Under the pieces are notes generated by a model. It was not told where the DNA came from and searched no databases. It worked only from the letters and a program-made list of their open reading frames with translations. A program made the translations under genes and the position numbers. A DNA stretch of 7,071 nucleotides from Sulfurimonas sp. (lineage in GTDB: Bacteria > Campylobacterota > Campylobacteria > Campylobacterales > Sulfurimonadaceae): positions 1-7,071 of the forward strand of contig NVXO02000007.1 of NCBI GenBank assembly GCA_002733945.2, read 5' to 3'. Positions 5,427 through 7,071 of this stretch are shown here, piece after piece (the first letter of the stretch is position 1; each line of letters opens with the position of its first letter).

Positions 5427-7071
5427 ATGTTAATAGACAACGAAAATAAAAATAAAAAAGTGCATGAGTGGTTGAGTAGCTATACTAATGATGGTACATT
5501 AGACATTGTCACAGGTTATTTTACCGTTGGAGCCTTAGGATTTTTATCTCAAGTTACAAATGATAAAATCAAAAAGTATAGATTTATCTTAGGTGATATT
5601 GTAAGTACACAACAGCTACAAAGTCATACTATAGATTTGCTAAATGAAACCATAAGTATCGAAGCCTCTTTAAAACTAAAAAGTATGGCAATAGAAGCAG
5701 TGAAATTTTTAAAACAATCCAAAATTGAAACTAAAACACTTGAACCAAACTTTTGCCATGCAAAAGCCTACATCTTTGATACTAAAAAAGATAATGATAA
5801 AAACTTCTTAATGGGAAGTTCAAACCTTACAGAAGCAGGTATAGGTTTAAAACATACAAATAACATAGAACTTAACATCGCTGAAACTGGTAATAATTAT
5901 GAATTTCAACATATTTTAGAGTGGTTTAATGAACTATGGAATAAACCACAAGCACACTATAAAAAAACAATTATCGATAAGGATGGCAAAGAAAAACAAG
6001 TTGATTTTAAAGAGTACCTTATCAAACAGATAGAACAGATTTTTATTGAGTACAGACCTAAAGAGTTATATTATAAGGTACTATTTGAGTTATTTGGAGA
6101 AGAACTTTTAAAAGAGCAAGATGATCCAAAATTTAATCGTGAAATTGGAAAACTTGAAAACTCTGTAATATATAATACTCTTTATGAGTTTCAGAAAAAA
6201 GGTGTCTTAAGCCTTATTAAAATGTTAGAACACTATGATGGTGCTATTTTAGCGGATGCTGTAGGACTTGGTAAAACATGGAGTGCTTTAGCTGTTATAA
6301 AGTACTATCAACTTCAAGGACGAGAGACTATTTTACTCTGTCCTAAAAAACTAGAACATAACTGGAAACAGTATTTAAAAAGAAAAAACTCAAAGTTTAA
6401 AAGCGATGAGCTTGATTATATAGTGCGATACCATACAGATTTATTTGAAAATAGACTAGAAAAAGATGATATAGATTTGGCACATCTTCAAAGTGATAAG
6501 CCAAAACTCATAGTAATAGATGAGAGCCATAACCTTAGAAATGCAAAGTCAAATAGATATAAATTTTTAGTAGAAACATTACTCAAAAAAAATCAAAATC
6601 TAAAAGTACTATTGCTATCTGCCACACCGATAAATAACTCACTAAATGATATAAAAAATCAATTTAACTTAATTGTTAAAGACAATGATAATGGATTTTT
6701 AGATACTTTAGACGTTAAAAGTTTAAGTGGTACATTTAGAATAGCTCAAAGAGAGTTCAATCAGTGGGCTATATCTGATAATAAAAAGATTTCTAAGTTT
6801 ATAGAAAAATTACCACCTGAGTTTATAAGACTTACTGATTCTCTTACCGTAGCTAGAACAAGAAATATGATAGAAGATCTGAAATTTCCAAAAAAGCTTA
6901 AACCACAAAATATATTTATCACTCCAAAAGATATAGGTAGTTTTAGTACTTTTAAAGAGATGTTTGATAGTTTACCTCCAAAATTAACAGCTTATAAACC
7001 TGCTTATTACATCGAAGAAAATACAAGCGATGTCACACATAATGAAAAACTAAGAGATAAAGCTTTAGTAA
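5427..7071 (+). CDS. PLD-like nuclease / SF2 (SNF2-like) helicase fusion, N-terminal 548 codons (partial, continues past the window end)
   Basis: Predicted cytoplasmic, DNA-acting ATPase with an N-terminal phospholipase D-type nuclease domain. The PLD part (about residues 20-175) opens with LDIVTGYFTVGAL and has one HKD motif, His111-x-Lys113-x4-Asp118, followed by GSSN (130-133). PLD enzymes need two such motifs, so it would have to act as a dimer. The helicase part begins with a YEFQKKGV segment (253-260), then motif I ADAVGLGKT (Lys283-Thr284), motif II IDESH (Asp365-Glu366) and motif III SAT (398-400) followed by PINN. The second RecA-like domain lies beyond the window. Start ATG 5427 is chosen because the PLD domain begins soon after; the preceding TTTTGG is a weak ribosome site. 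The frame is open to the last base. Such fusions are common in restriction and phage-defence loci, but a role here is only inferred, since no methylase or other partner is visible. Confidence 0.88.
   Translation, partial: MLIDNENKNKKVHEWLSSYTNDGTLDIVTGYFTVGALGFLSQVTNDKIKKYRFILGDIVSTQQLQSHTIDLLNETISIEASLKLKSMAIEAVKFLKQSKIETKTLEPNFCHAKAYIFDTKKDNDKNFLMGSSNLTEAGIGLKHTNNIELNIAETGNNYEFQHILEWFNELWNKPQAHYKKTIIDKDGKEKQVDFKEYLIKQIEQIFIEYRPKELYYKVLFELFGEELLKEQDDPKFNREIGKLENSVIYNTLYEFQKKGVLSLIKMLEHYDGAILADAVGLGKTWSALAVIKYYQLQGRETILLCPKKLEHNWKQYLKRKNSKFKSDELDYIVRYHTDLFENRLEKDDIDLAHLQSDKPKLIVIDESHNLRNAKSNRYKFLVETLLKKNQNLKVLLLSATPINNSLNDIKNQFNLIVKDNDNGFLDTLDVKSLSGTFRIAQREFNQWAISDNKKISKFIEKLPPEFIRLTDSLTVARTRNMIEDLKFPKKLKPQNIFITPKDIGSFSTFKEMFDSLPPKLTAYKPAYYIEENTSDVTHNEKLRDKALV

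Overview
The window looks like chromosomal DNA of a Campylobacterota (epsilonproteobacterial) organism, probably of the Sulfurimonas/Sulfurovum/Arcobacter type. The basis is AT-rich, lysine- and isoleucine-heavy coding sequence, short intergenic gaps, -10 boxes without clear -35 boxes, and the character of the EF-P protein. The genus is inferred from sequence style, not from an alignment.

Left part (1-1948, minus strand): the first 649 codons of a very large secreted adhesin that continues beyond base 1. It has a LapA-type N-terminal retention module (about residues 1-125), an acidic linker, one degenerate repeat, and then an array of Ala/Asp-rich units of 104 residues (312 bp). One unit is 18 bp shorter.

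Middle (1949-2048): a 100-bp divergent control region. It carries a 20-bp near-perfect palindrome and a second short inverted repeat whose centres lie 20 bp apart, on top of candidate -10 boxes for both directions.

Centre (2049-4576, plus strand): a two-gene operon with an ATGA overlap. It encodes a LapG-family periplasmic cysteine protease (Cys102/His140/Asp161) and a LapD-type inner-membrane receptor with a periplasmic sensor domain, HAMP, and degenerate GGDEF and EAL domains. Together with the adhesin this makes a compact Lap cell-surface retention system. In the known model, high c-di-GMP lets LapD sequester LapG and the adhesin stays anchored in its TolC-like pore. Low c-di-GMP frees LapG, which clips the adhesin near its N-terminus and releases the cell. 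The type I secretion ATPase, membrane-fusion protein and TolC partner are not in the window. The candidate cleavage site here reads Thr-Ser-Ala-Gly rather than the usual Thr/Pro/Ala-Ala-Ala-Gly.

Right part: efp (elongation factor P, 188 residues) is a housekeeping gene, followed by a hairpin. From 5427 to the window end runs the first 548 codons of a PLD-nuclease/SF2 (SNF2-like) helicase fusion, a type often found in restriction or phage-defence loci. Its partners, if any, lie beyond base 7071. No RNA gene, CRISPR array, insertion sequence or phage integration site was seen.
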